A DNA stretch of 64,000 nucleotides. It comes from Isoetes taiwanensis (taxonomy: Eukaryota > Streptophyta > Lycopodiopsida > Isoetales > Isoetaceae). Each line of letters starts with the position of its first letter. Within the stretch, counting starts at the first letter, position 1. The position numbers and the translations under genes were made by a program. The stretch spans positions 186,001 through 250,000 of the forward strand of contig JAJEKV010000071.1 in NCBI GenBank assembly GCA_021234155.1. The letters are read 5' to 3'. The notes under the pieces were generated by a model. The model was not told the origin of the DNA and did no database searches. It saw only the letters and a program-made list of their open reading frames with translations. Shown here one piece after another: positions 43,472 to 55,926 of this stretch.

Positions 43472-46400
43472 TTAGTTTACAGGCACGGGTTTGATCTTCC
43501 AAATGTCTTTCGCATATTCATGAATGGTTCGGTCGCTGCTGAATTTGGGGGATCCAGCAGTGTTGAGAATTGACATTCTTGTCCATTTCTGAAAAAGGAA
43601 CCACAAGAATAGTTTAGCGGCATTGAGGCCGTGGAAACTTTCGAAGAATTTAAGCTTCAATTACCTCTTTGTTCCTGTAGGCTTCATCCACTCTATCTTG
43701 ACACTCTATGTAGGAAGGGAAATCATATCCAACAAGAAAATAGTCCCCTCTTCCGAAGCCACTATTTCCTTCAAGCGAGCTAAGTAAAGGTTTGTAGTCG
43801 TAGGTTCCAAAAGCCCCATCTTTTATGAACTTTACAGCTTCCAAGAATCGTGGGTCGGGCTTAAACTGAAACACAGATATAACGCATGAATCTGTCAGGT
43901 GTAATAGCATAATGCAACAGAAATTTGCAACTGGTGATGAAAATATAGAACATCTCGTGATTTTCCAAGTTCAACATTGCATAGCATAGCATGAATACTC
44001 GAAGATAAGAATTTGGATGTCATCAATACCTTCCCTTCGATTCTCTCTTTCCTAAGACCCGCAATTTCATTTGCCAAAGCACCAAAAAGGAAAAAGTTCT
44101 CCTCCCCTACTTCTTCCCGTATTTCAACATTTGCACCATCGAGTGTACCAATTAAAACACAGCCATTCATTGCAAATTTCATGTTGCTTGTTCCACTGGC
44201 TTCCATTCCTGCAGTGCTGTAGTGATGCAAATCCCACAATAAGCAAACTCTTTCCAGCATTCTCTGCCAGGCATCTATATATCATTGTAAAGTTCTGACT
44301 ATTGTCCAATAAATACATGCCGTTATCTTGAGTCAAAATTTTATCACCTATGCTACAGGCTGTTCTGCAGCAACTTAAATATATGCTATTTAAGAAACCC
44401 AAATGCCAAATATAGAAACTCCTGAACATGTGAGGGTATTACCTGATGTGTTCTGAAAGTTCACTTGCTGGAATAAGAATTTCTGCAACGTTAACATTGT
44501 AATCAGGGACAAATATCACCTGAAACAGCATCAGTCGTCAAAATCAGAGAATAAGATTTTTTATCTAACGTAGTACATCAACAGATTTTTTCTTCCTCTG
44601 CCTCATGTGCAACAAGCATACAAATAGTTACTACAATGGAATCTTGGTCCTTTATTCAGTTTAATCAATCATGAAATTGTGGCATCTTCAGAATAGAAGC
44701 AAAGACACTGGCATAGCATGCAGTGATTTCCATTTGTCTGGCCAAGCTCATGTTATATACCGATAGGAAGGACAATGAATCTAGCCTGTGCAAGACTACT
44801 TCGAGACTTGTTCTTTTGCATTTTCTGTAATGAAAAACTGGTGACTTCGTAAACATCAAACTCGTGGAAACATCACCTTAAGCAGATCTCCTATTTCTGG
44901 ATCGTTGTTCACTACTTCACCAACATCAACAATCAACTTCACAATTTGCTTTGCAGTCCAATAGGTTGCAAAGGCTTTTCCTCCAAAAATGCATACACGT
45001 GGCACATATTTTCGTGCCCTTTCTGCTGAAGACATTTCTTTCATCTTCTTGTACCTATATATAATGCCTAATATATTCATAAGTTGACGTTTGTACTCAT
45101 GAATGCGCTTAACCTGAAACATAGAACATGCTATGTCACCCCCAAGAAATATCTCCAGATGAATGAACATAACTCAAGCTAATGACCATCCCCCACCTGA
45201 ATATCAAATAGAGAATCTGGATTAACTGCATAGCCTGTATTCTCTTTGATATATTCAGCAAGCTTCGCTTTGTTTTTCTTTTTTGCTTCTGTCCACTCCC
45301 GCTGCAAATCTTTATTATCTACAAACTATACACAAACGACGGAAAAGCTTAATGATGTTGGATAAGCAATCAATCTCTACTTTAGTATATGAAATTGATG
45401 AAAGCAGAACATTGAACACAAGAGGAGAAGATACAACTCACAGGAAACACTAATTGAAGCTTTTAACTAATGGGAAAGTGCCACTTAGCAATATTTGCCA
45501 TGTCATAATGACACGTATACAAAGGTATGACAGAATTTACATCCTAACAGAATGTACTATCTAACTTTATGCAGAGGTGGTTGTTTGTTGCCAAGGTGAT
45601 AAGAGAAATCATTCTTACATTTCGGAGTCCAGCAAGCTTCTCTGTCTTGAGCACCCAATCCTCAGATCCCAACCATTTCGTCAGAACTTTACTGAGCTCA
45701 GGATTGCAAAATCTAATCCAGCGCCGTGGAGTTACACCATTTGTTTTGTTTTGAAATTTCTCTGGCCAAAGCTGACATGCAGGAAACCAAAAATTAGCTA
45801 CAATTTTAAGAGAGATCTTACATTTATCTAATACATCAGCCATAGGTTTGCTTCTTTTGCCAACCTTGTAAAAATCATTGAATACTTCATCTTTCACTAT
45901 CTCACTGTGAATCTTGGCCACGCCATTGACTGCATGACCTGCTATTACACATAAATTTGCCATCCTCACTTGTTCAGGGCCATGTTCCTCGTCCTTGTCA
46001 TCTTTTATGGGGGGGCCATTGACTGTATTCTGCCCCTTCTTTTTGTCAGATGGAAGAAGAGAGGACAAAGACTTCGGCAATTCGACATTTTCCATGATGC
46101 GCATGTGGATGATCTTTCTTTCAATTTCAGCTTTGTTACTTGTGCCGGCCTTTGAGATCAGATCTTTGATGAACTGCAAGAGAATATATTAAAATATATA
46201 TTTAAGCCATGCCGGCAATGTTTTAATTAAGCTGCAAATCATTCCAAACTATTCTTAACAGCAGGAATACCTCCTCGTCAATTCTCTCAATAATTTGAAC
46301 ATGGCGTGGTAACAACTTTCGCATAAGTTCTAGAGGCCACTTCTCCAGAGCCTCTGGGAGAACTGTATGATTAGTATAAGCCACAGTTCTGCCAACACAA

Positions 46401-49078
46401 AATTAAACCCCTTATGAGCACAATATCAGAGCTCAGATAGCAGTTCCCTCTACTACAAGACGAAGCTTGAGACAATAGCCAACAAGTACTCCTAGATCGT
46501 GCACTTACGAAAAGATTTATATACAAATAGCTGTTACAAAATCACGCACTTACTTTGTGGTTATCTGCCATGCTTCATCCCAAGATAAACCTTCCTCATC
46601 GACAAGTATTCTTATCAGTTCTGGTACACAAAGTGTGGGATGCGTATCATTCATTTGAATTGCCACTTTTGAAGGAAAGTTTGACCACTTTACATTCCCT
46701 TGAGAATGTTTTTTGAAACGTGCAATCATATCCTGAATTGAGGCTGAACATAAAGTGTATTGTTGCTTCAGTCGGAGGATTTTGCCCTCGTCACTTGAAT
46801 CACCCGGATAAAGAACATAACAAATCTGCTCAACCATAGAAGAATGATATATTAGAAAAAATACTAGGAACTGTCTAATAAGCTGGAAGTTGACTTCAAT
46901 AATGACATAGAATATTGATTCTATAAAACACATACTTGTTCTGCACTAGAAAGAGCCCGGCCAGCCTTTTCATGTTCCCCTTTATTAAATGATGGAAGAT
47001 CAAATTCTTGTGAAGTTACTATGGTAGACCAGAGCCTTAGAAAAATGGTATTCTTGGTTCCATATCCGGGAATAGGTACATCATACGCCACTGCTTTCAC
47101 AGTTTCTCCTGGAACCCATTTCTGGTTCCCACTCTTGTACCTGACTACCTTACCAAAAAACTTGACAGGATATGAAATATCATTTCTTACAATTTCCCAA
47201 GGATTTCCAAGCTGCAGAAGCACAAAAGGACCAATGCTTAATGACCAAAGACAACCAAAGTTCTTTTGAATTGTCAAAATTACCTCTAGCCAATTCTCAG
47301 CAACTTCTTGTTGACCATCTTTTGTGATTTTCTGTTTGAAGAGGCCATACTTGTAACGAAGTCCATAACCCCATGCAGGATAGTTCAAGGTAGCCAATGA
47401 ATCCAGGAAACAGGATGCTAGTCTGCCAAGGCCTCCATTGCCTAATGCAGCGTCTGGTTCCTGTAAATGACAGAAAGATGCCTATTATATTTGGGACATT
47501 GGACTCGCTTTGAAAAAGAAGACTGCTTGGGTGGTTTTGAGTGATGGCTTGGACAAAAGTGTGGCCTAAAGAAGAATAAAAACTGATGTTAACTATTGAT
47601 TGGTTTAACTGTATTGGCTTTCTTAATCCTTTCTTAGTTCACCAGCCAGTAATCCTTCCTTTTCCAGTTCAAAAACCATAACATTCTGTCACCTTTTTTA
47701 CAGGATGTTCTCTCGGAAAACATTTTTCTTACAATCTCCTCCAGCTTTGGATAAAAACTTTTACAAGATTTGACATCCTATTGGTCAATTATGCTTTAGC
47801 AGCTAATGCCTTATTATGCCTTTATAGCAAATGGATTAAAGCCATCGGCATAAAGGTCTAGACTACCACTAGCATTCAGGTGTTAAACGTAAACCATAAC
47901 ATTCCAATCACTTTTTTCTCTCTTTTGAAAACATTTTCCTTGCAATCTCCTCCAGCTTTGGATCAAAAATGCTACAACATTTGACATCCTAGTGGTCAAA
48001 TTGTGCTTTAGTAACCAATGCCTTATTGTGCCTTTAGATTAAAGTTCATTGGCATAAAGGTCTAGACTACAAATAGCATTAAGGTGTTAAACGTACGAGC
48101 AGAGAAAAGCTTGTCATTACCTGTTTTGTTGTCGTTTCGAGGTCATAACCCAGCTTTTGGAGTGCTTGCCCATAGGAATCCACTAATTTTAGATTTCCGA
48201 TAGCATTCAACAAGGCTCTTCCCTGCAATAATAAATCAAAGGAATAATAAGTATACTGCAATGTCTGGTACCCAGATATCCAGGGATACCAGGAACGAGA
48301 AACCCGGTTTCGACGAATTGTTGCTAATTATTTTATTAATCTAGAAAAGGAATCTTTTTATCTGACAGCTATCCAGAATATACGCCCAAAAGAATTCTTT
48401 ATTCTGCAAAGATGCTGTTTTCATGGAACAGAGGCGTTCTAGCTGACAAATGTAGACGCTATGATTTTCCTGATTCCTTCAGACAACGCAAATCCTGATG
48501 GATATTTTCGTACAATCAATGTGCTAACAAATGCTCACCTGAAGAAACTCCATAGAAAGGTAGTGTATATGCTTTGGATCGGCCTTCTGGAAATGCAAAA
48601 ACGTTTCATTTGAGTTCTTGATGAGATGATCCCGTACTGCCTGAGCTGTGGCAATGTATGCCTGCTTTACTTCGAATTTTAAGGGCGAGAATAACGGATG
48701 GTATTCTGCATGATATTTTATGTTTGAAGCAATGGCTAATGCATCTTCTGAAGCAGGTGCCGGAATAGCTTCTATAACTGCAAAATAAACCATAAATACA
48801 ACGATTTGGGATTTAAACGATTCTTATAACACTAATTGATCAATTAGTAATGACATAAAAAGCAATCTTTCAAGCAATAAACCTTTGTCCTGGTCAGATT
48901 TGGATCTAGGCTCGCTTGCAACGCATCTTATCTGCAATTTTTGGGCAGATCTTGATCGAGAAAATGCAGCTCCGATTTGGCTGCTCTGCTGGAAAGAGTA
49001 AAGACTAGGAATAGTTGCGGATTGGCCGTCTTTGAATGGAGAGGGAGCGATTCTGTGCGTCGGAAGCAGGGCAGCCAT
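43472..49078 (-). CDS. PHO1: Plastidial alpha-glucan (starch) phosphorylase, L-type, 15 exons
   Basis: EC 2.4.1.1: reversible phosphorolysis of alpha-1,4-glucans to glucose-1-phosphate in plastids. Exons (minus strand): 48883-49078, 48539-48777, 48121-48222, 47284-47460, 46936-47211, 46554-46825, 46271-46388, 45865-46173, 45619-45771, 45197-45325, 44877-45113, 44443-44519, 44030-44216, 43665-43865, 43472-43588. All introns are GT-AG, the sum is 2,790 nt, and the product is 929 aa without stops. Residues 1 to about 50 are a Ser/Arg-rich transit peptide. [39 protein letters not shown] and [10 protein letters not shown] are family blocks. [14 protein letters not shown] carries the pyridoxal-phosphate Lys (about 775). 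An acidic insertion (about 470-520, [20 protein letters not shown]) marks the plastidial L-type; it seems shorter than in potato. Plant Pho1 is usually somewhat longer. Confidence 0.96.
45772..45864 (-). other. 93-nt intron 8, open and multiple of three
   Basis: It lies between DFYK and LWPEKF of the phosphorylase. The donor is AAG|GTTGGC and the acceptor TGTCAG|CT. Its length is 93 nt and it has no in-frame stop, so retention would insert 31 residues. Family alignment (DFYK joined to [10 protein letters not shown]) indicates it is normally spliced. Confidence 0.85.
47671..48098 (-). repeat. Tandem duplication inside phosphorylase intron 3
   Basis: Two units of about 210 bp (47,671-47,889 and 47,890-48,098) share CATAACATTC, CAATCTCCTCCAGCTTTGGA, GGCATAAAGGTCTAGACTAC and GGTGTTAAACGTA. 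They are diverged by substitutions and small indels. Confidence 0.85.
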
Positions 49079-49960
49079 GGTTTCCAGTTATGGCTGTGCA
49101 GTGAGAAGGGATTTATGAAAGGCCCGTTTGCATGGACTCCTCGTCAAAGCAACAGTGGTCTACCCAATCATATTTCTCCACATTGATGCTGACTCATTTT
49201 TCACAGGAAAATATCTTTTTGCTCTACTTGTGACATTTGTTTTCTAGTCCATATTCTCTTATTCTATGACATCTAGCCTATGTGACCCCTATGGTCTTAA
49301 ACCCGAGATTAAGTGGCTTATGTCTCCACTAGCATGTAAAGATCTCCCTTCTATAATCTATTACCATAGGCCTAACTCATGGACTTCAATTCAATTCAGT
49401 TTGCTCCCATTTAAAGATCTCCCTTCTTCCTCTCCTATTACCACAACTCATGGACTTCTTGCATTTCATAGGTCCCCCAATTCACGTGGCATGTATGTTG
49501 TTACGCACGGATCGGAGAATAGAAAAAAGCAAGAAGTGTTACCGATGCAATAGGTAATCCGAAATCAATCGACCCATCTGTCATTTCATATTGTTGGCAT
49601 ATGCTACATGGCATCACCAAAATGCCCCACTCTGAGAAAAAATGAGCCAATTGTCATATTGTATGCATCAAATTGCTCTTCCAAGTACCCTAACTATGGA
49701 GAAAACCTAGTTCGTTGTATGTGCTTCCAATTTGTTGTTTTTTATCCAACATTCCTGATTCTATCTGTTGTAATGCGCAATAAATTCTCAGGTATTTCAT
49801 CCTTCTTATCAAATATATCTTGGGCTCCATTTGTTTGCTGTGGATTCTAATTCCACGAAGTTATTTGTCATTTATAGGGGAGGGCGAACTCGGTTCCAAA
49901 TGTTTATCTATGGGCTTGGGATGCATGTTCAACAACGTCTATATCAACCATCTTTTATCC
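49079..49960 (-). promoter_or_regulatory. Phosphorylase 5' flank
   Basis: Upstream of the start codon on the minus strand. AT-rich; no strong TATA box at a normal distance could be chosen, and no other gene is visible. CATAAATCC lies too close to the ATG to be convincing. Confidence 0.35.
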
Positions 49961-49965
49961 ACCAC

Positions 49966-50195
49966 ATAATTGTCTATACGGTCAAACCCACTACAAGATT
50001 CTTTTTTTAGATTCTTTTCTTAGATTCTAAACAAAGTGCACCCTAGACTACTTCAGCCGTCGGATCTATCAATTACAGAATTGTCTATACGGTCAAATCC
50101 ACTACAAGATTCTTTTCTTACATTCTAACCCACTACAAGATTCTTTTCTTAGATTCTAAACGAAGTGCACCCTGGACTACTTCAGCCGTCAGATC
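49966..50195. repeat. Tandem duplication of about 110 bp upstream of phosphorylase
   Basis: AATTGTCTATACGGTCAAA, CCCACTACAAGATTCTTTT and TTCAGCCGTC each occur twice or more, in order (49,966-50,065 and 50,079-50,195), with ACAAGATTCTTTTCTTA present in an extra copy. Confidence 0.8.
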
Positions 50196-52051
50196 CATCC
50201 ATCTTACAGCCCATATAGTATATTGGGGCCTCTGGGCAGCTCTCGTTTCGATTATGTTCATTTATGATTGTGGGTGCTATGATTCGAAAATATGAAATAC
50301 AGGTTCGCTTAAGGTTTTGAAATATGAAATATGGAATATGGGGACTCAAACCTCTACCAAAATAATTCAATATCCTAATAAAAATGGTTTCAACAATGCA
50401 ACCAGTAAGTTAACATGATTATTTTTCCTGTTAAATCTATGTTTTTTTTTTTTAATAATAACCCGTTCAATTGTTTTAGGGGTATGGTCTATGGTGATTT
50501 ATGCATCCATATTAAATCCCCCTAGAACCCCCTGTTATTGTGCTACATATTGCTGCTAGAATGAAGATGGGAAAGAGATTTGAGTTTTGAATACGTTTTG
50601 CAGCTCATATTTTATTGTTGGTTCCATTTCTTTTTTGCTCTTTTGTGCCTTTGGATCTTATGCTTTTTTGTTTCTCCTTCATTTTCTTTCTTGCACAAGA
50701 GTAATCATTGGTGCATAAATGTTTTGCTATAACTGTGCTAATTGCATTTCTTGAGTAGCATCTGGCGAATATTCTAGACACCTTATATTCTCAAGTAAAG
50801 TTCATGAACATTTCTGTATCAATTAAAAATGTTTGTTTAAATTTTACTTAAACAAAAAACAAGAAATGGTGTGTCTTAGGCTCTTGATTTTTTTCGTTCT
50901 GCAACACTTACATAATGATTGTGAGTGCTGCATATAGAGTAACATACCCAAAAGAGAATTAATTTATAAGAGGAATGCTTGCAGAATAATATGTTGCACC
51001 TGAAAACTGAGACACAAACATCCATATGGATCTGCTTTTGGGGTAAGCCAGCCTTAATTTTTAGGCACAACGCATTTGAGAATATTGTTCTTTCCTTCTA
51101 AGCTCTTGATTTTTTTTTTTTGTTTGCAGCACCTAAATTTGGTAATAATTGTGGAGTGCACTAAATATAGAGTAACATACACAAAAGGAACTATGATAAT
51201 GATTGTGGAGTGTGCTGGGATTATAGAGTACAATACATCTATCCACACTATATGTTTCACCTACAATATTGAATCACATGTGGTTGTGATCTCCATCGAG
51301 GTAATAGAACCTCACCCAAATTCAACTTTGAAGGTGGTAATAGCTTATCAAAAATTCCAATGTCTTACGTGCAATTAGTGTGCAAAAGTTTTACATTTTT
51401 GTAGTGTAGTTGAATTGCAAAAGACCATATGAATGATCAATCTTGCTTCAATCTTAAGTATTCCAAACCATAACGGTCTCTCCCAGCTCTTTTCATGCTA
51501 AGTGCATTAGATTTATGCTAGAATGATAGTGCACATTTGTCATCCTTAGTGATATGATCTCTCTAAGAGGCATTACATACTGCTGATATTTAGATGGTGG
51601 TGAGGTAAAAGCTTCATGCCTATTTTCATGGTGCTAGATTACCACAATTCACACAACAAAAAGATGATATAAACTATCCGTGGAGTAGGTATCTAGTAAA
51701 AATTCACTTCAAGAGGTTGCATATTTATTTTGATAAATTGCCTATAATTGCCTAAATTGCCTAAAGTGCTTAAAATGACAGGTAGATTACAAGCAAACCA
51801 TAGGGCAATTAATAATGCTCGAGCTAAAGTGAGGCTGAGATGAAGATTAGACCATATATCATCCACATACCATCTCATGGCCCCATGGAAGTCTCCGTGG
51901 ACGTAAAAAATATTATCTTATCCTAAGCGAACAGATAGACAAAAAATAAGACCGTCTGTGGTCCTCAATAATGATCATTTTTCTAGGGAGATTTGGGCTC
52001 AACTTCATCCTTTTGAAGTCATTCAACAGTCTCTCCACTCCATCTAAATTG
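50196..52051. other. Intergenic with degenerate repeats
   Basis: No gene. CTCTTGATTTTTT, then TAATRATTGTGAGTGC or TGTGGAGTGC, then ATAGAGTAACATAC recur at about 50,880-50,955 and 51,102-51,180, with a further partial copy at 51,190-51,230. The rest is AT-rich and unassigned. Confidence 0.45.
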
Positions 52052-52559
52052 TGTGACGACCATACGAATATTCGTATCATACGAACATTATACTCGTATG
52101 TACAAAAGATGGTCATCACACAGATGCAAAAGGGTACAAAGTTTGAACTCACAACCTTCCAGTTGCGAGTCACACACCCTTGCCAAGTGTGCTACCAATA
52201 TTTGTTGAAGATATTCCTTCACGTCTTCCTCATATGTGGGACTATCTCCAGGAGGTTATAGAATATTCTAGAACCTAAATGCATGCGCGACACTCGGCGC
52301 GATCTCATCCATTGGAGTGGCACGATCCTGACCGTTGGCCTAGATATATAAGGAGGCACCTCCTTCTTGTCGAACCATTCCGGTTCAACGCCAGTATTGA
52401 GCCTTCTAGACATCTGTCTCGTGTTCCTGCTTGCCTTCGGGCCATTGTACTCTTGATTCCTGTTCATATATCAGATTCTTTGCCAACCTTGGCATATTTT
52501 TTTCGTATTTCTTGCATATTTTCCACGTATTTTCCTTGTTTTAACATAGATTCATGACA
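52052..52559 (+). repeat. Chromovirus 5' LTR, copy 3
   Basis: Starts TGTGACGACCATACG and ends TTCATGACA. It has TATATAAGG at 52,345-52,353 and matches the LTR at 29,985-30,488 along its whole length. Gag follows on the same strand; no 3' partner exists nearby. Confidence 0.85.
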
Positions 52560-52586
52560 ATTTGAACCGGAATACCTTACCGGTTC

Positions 52587-53430
52587 TTGTCTGCTCTGAT
52601 TCTAAGCGTCTTTTTGCTCGTATTTGGTGATTTTATATCTATAAAGGAGGTTTTGACTTTATTACAGCAGGTCCAACAGCTTGTTCAAGTATGCCAACAA
52701 TTGCAGTTGGACAATAAAGAGCTTAAGGAACGTGTTGCTTCACATGAATCTGCTTCTAGCTCTGGATTGAGGCTATCAGAGCCTAAAATCAACCTGCCAA
52801 AGAAGTTTGACGGCACTCGGTCCAAGCTCCGTGGTTTTTTTAATCATATCAGGCTTGTGATCCAGCTCCACCCTCATAGATATTCCACGGTCGAGGAACA
52901 AATTGGGTTGATTGATTCTCTCCTCACAGGGCCAGCTCTAAGTTGGTTTGCTCCTTTGTTGGAGAAAGGAGCCCCAGAGTTGCAAGATTTTGCTGCTTTC
53001 ACTGCAGAGCTCGAGGCATGCTTTGGAGACACTGATCGCCAGCGCACAACAGTCACAAAACTTTGCAATCTAAGGCAAGGCTCACGTTCAGCTTCAGTAT
53101 ATACATCAGAATTTCGTCAAATTGCGGTAGATACTACCTGGGATGATGTTGCACTTCGAGATTATTTATGACGGGAGTTATGTGAAAATGTCAAATATAT
53201 GCTGTTGTCTATGGAGGACTCTCAGACTTTGGAAGAAGCCATCAGATTTGCAGTTCGACGTGATAATCAGCTCTTCGAACGTAGGTAAGAGAGATGTAGT
53301 CAGGTCTTCCCAATCACACAAGCGCCTGTAGCTATGGGCAGTTCGAGGACCTTTATCTGCCACCGAGAAGCAGCGTCAGAGAAAGGCTAATCTTTGCCTC
53401 TACTATGGAGGAACTGGACATATTCAATTT
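52587..53430 (+). pseudogene. Chromovirus gag, copy 3, truncated
   Basis: A coiled-coil-like start (LLQQVQQLVQVCQQLQLDNK) leads into the gag core: KINLPKKFDGTRSKLRGFFN, then YSTVEEQIGLIDSLLTGPAL and SWFAPLLEKG. The frame is open to 53,171, then a stop; it continues with MLLSMEDSQTLEEAIRFAVR and a partial zinc knuckle LPLLWRNW or LYYGG near 53,400. Sequence after 53,430 is no longer chromovirus. Gag would form the virus-like particle; here it is a broken remnant. Confidence 0.8.
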
Positions 53431-53799
53431 TTATATGAAAATGACTTATTTCTCCTCTTTGAATAGCTAGACTAGCTCGAGGATGAAAAGTTTTTGGATT
53501 GCCTTTGCTCAAGGGACAATTCATTAGGATCGAATTGAATTGGGGGTTAGTTTTGGGATCTTGGCATATTTTGGGCATATCTAAACATCTATTGACTAGA
53601 CTTTGTAGTTCTTTTTTCGGTAGAATTTCTAGATTTTTTCAAGAAGCATATACAGTTTTTCCAATGCCAAGAAAAATGTGACACCCACCAAAAATAATGA
53701 GACATCCAAATTGAGGTTCAAAAAGTGAATACAGAGAAAGAGAAAATAGAGACAAAAATATCGGAATATAGAAAGAGAAGAGATAGAAAATAAACCTTG
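53431..53799. other. Nothing recognised
   Basis: AT-rich sequence between the truncated gag and the TTAAGTTAA-rich element. No gene. Confidence 0.4.
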
Positions 53800-54115
53800 T
53801 ATGATATCTTTAACTTAATGGCAACTCTTAACTAAAGTTAGAAATGGACTTAGTTATCTCTAACCTAACAAAGGCTCTTAACTACTAGTGTGAAGCACCA
53901 ACTTATTATATATGTTAAGTTAAGTTGGTTTTATGAATTTAACCTAAGTGATCTCTAATAAATGTAGTGGAAATGTATACCTTCGTAATCCGTTAAGTTA
54001 GTCTTAACTTAACGACCTTAATAGGAAAGCATAAGCTCTTCCTAGTTAAGTTAAGAGATAACTAATTGGTTAAATTAACTTAACTTAATGGCGAGTGGGA
54101 AATAGCCCTAAGTTG
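53800..54115. mobile_element. TTAAGTTAA-rich MITE-like element, second copy
   Basis: Related to 42,337-42,630: repeated TTAAGTTAAG-type palindromes and an end resembling GCGAGTGGGAAATAGCCCT. No coding capacity. Confidence 0.5.
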
Positions 54116-54534
54116 AAGATCTACTTTGAACATGCAGTGATAGTCTATGAGTGAGTTACACTAGCTATTGCATTGAAAAATGCCATCAATGCACAAATAA
54201 AAACAACAAATCAAATTTTTCCAAGATGATTTCTTCAAATTGCCATGACACGCTCTAAAATATCCGTTTGTTGCACCATCTGTTATTCTATAATAGACTT
54301 AAGGTCCAAATTTGGCTTGTTTCCATGTGAAGCCGAGTCTTTCTTTCATTGGGCAATTTGGCCTTCTCTAAAAGCTGTAAAGATGAAGATTTATGTCCAC
54401 ATCTGTCTTTTCGTTCATGACGCAAATCACAATAAAACATGTCACTTATGACAAGTTGATGTAGAAAAAATCAATCAGACAAAAATCATCATCTATAACT
54501 CTTTTCGAATGAGCTTGCTGTAGCGATGTACGAG
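54116..54534. other. Nothing recognised
   Basis: No gene or repeat could be supported between the MITE-like element and the LINE fragment. Confidence 0.4.
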
Positions 54535-55314
54535 GCAGACGTGCTTTCACTTGAATGTAAAATTCTTGAAGGATGTCGACTTTCAAGAAGCTTGCAGGGG
54601 CATTTGGACCACTGCCTTTAACAGATGTCAAAGGATGGCCACCATAGTAGATGCATTCGCAGCAGTCACATCTTTTGCCAATCGGCGGGTCCGACAGTCC
54701 GCAACAACAGATTGTGCTTTATTAGATACTTTGTATTGGGACCTTCTCCTCGGTAGGGTCTTCTCCTAGGTGTTCATGAGCAGAATATACTAGCGCAAAT
54801 TCAAGTTTTGGAGGAGGAATAGATACTCTGCAGGCAAAGATTAAAGCAGATTTGCAGTGGTTTCGTGATGAAGAGCAATGTACATGCTTTTTCTTTTGTG
54901 CAGCTAAACGATATTGCATGACGTCAGCCATGTCTTCATTGCATCTATCAGATTGGAAGATCTCAAGCAATATTTGCATGATCACTTTCATGTATCTTTT
55001 TTTTTGCCAAAAGACATCCGCCCTTTTAGTCAGAAAGGCGAGATGCAGTTCTGTCTAGGATTTATCCCATCATTTTTGAAAAGCAACGTCTATCGATAGA
55101 GGCTACTATAACTGTTGCTGATCTGAATTTGGCAATTTTGGAACTTAAAAAGGGGAAGTGCCCAGGGTTAGATGGTATACATTTGAGTTCTTTCAAGAAT
55201 ATTGGGAATAGTTGGAGCTAGACGTGTTTGAGCTTCTTGTGACTTTCGTCGATCTACTGTTGGACAAAATTTTGAATACAGATACCATCTTGCTGATCCC
55301 TAAGATCAAAGATC
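54535..55314 (+). pseudogene. LINE fragment, copy of 1390-2230
   Basis: It starts like the first LINE (GTAAAATTCTTGAAGGATGT; VKFLKDVDFQEACRGIWTTA) and proceeds through the same linker to the RT entry block (KRGSAQG, EFFQEYW in pieces). It is broken by many stops and cut at 55,314 by the LTR of the Ty3 element to its right. Confidence 0.75.
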
Positions 55315-55911
55315 TGTTTGGGGTCTGGGTTCGGGAACTCCTGCAAGACAGCCCTCTGTGAGGACCCTTGGATCTAACAGGAGAATCCGGGGACTATGTC
55401 ACGCGGGATTTGCAGGAAAACAAAGGAAAGGGAAGAGAAAACAAAGAACAATGAGACAACAATGATAAGCTTCCTTGATATCAATGATGATGATACATGA
55501 GCTCTCGCAACCGAGAGAAAACTGAAGTGAGACAAGACTCAAAACTCATCTAAAACTCATGTGCTAGCTCTACTCATATATATAGTACAATGGCCTTTGG
55601 CCCAATATAGACACTCGGTGATCTCGGTGCCGACTCTCACGGAAGGAGGCCCTGATTTTGAGGAATCTTTGGCGGTGCCTTTTGAAAAGCCTCGAATCAC
55701 GCTGACGCCGACGCTGGCGGTGACGGGATCTGCGCCATTGCTTTGCGCCGCCTCTTGTTGGACGCCAGCGTGGTCTTTGTCTCATGCGGCCTCGCCGCTT
55801 GGTCTTTGGCTGGCCTTTGACTCCCGGACCGTGCACGCACGAGGATCCTTGGACTTGACCTGGTCCGTCAGATGCATGAATAGTCCCGTACTGGGAGTTT
55901 GGGGACTAACA
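55315..55911 (-). repeat. 3' LTR of the Tat/Athila-like element
   Basis: On the minus strand it starts TGTTAGTCCCCAAACTCCC at 55,911 and ends CCAGACCCCAAACA at 55,315, giving TG and CA ends. TATATATATGAGTAGAG, a TATA-like stretch, is at about 55,568-55,587. The LINE fragment begins directly beyond. Confidence 0.8.
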
Positions 55912-55926
55912 CTCCCCCTCCCACCA
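55912..55926 (-). promoter_or_regulatory. Polypurine tract
   Basis: The reverse strand reads TGGTGGGAGGGGGAG immediately before the LTR start, the expected plus-strand primer. Confidence 0.85.
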
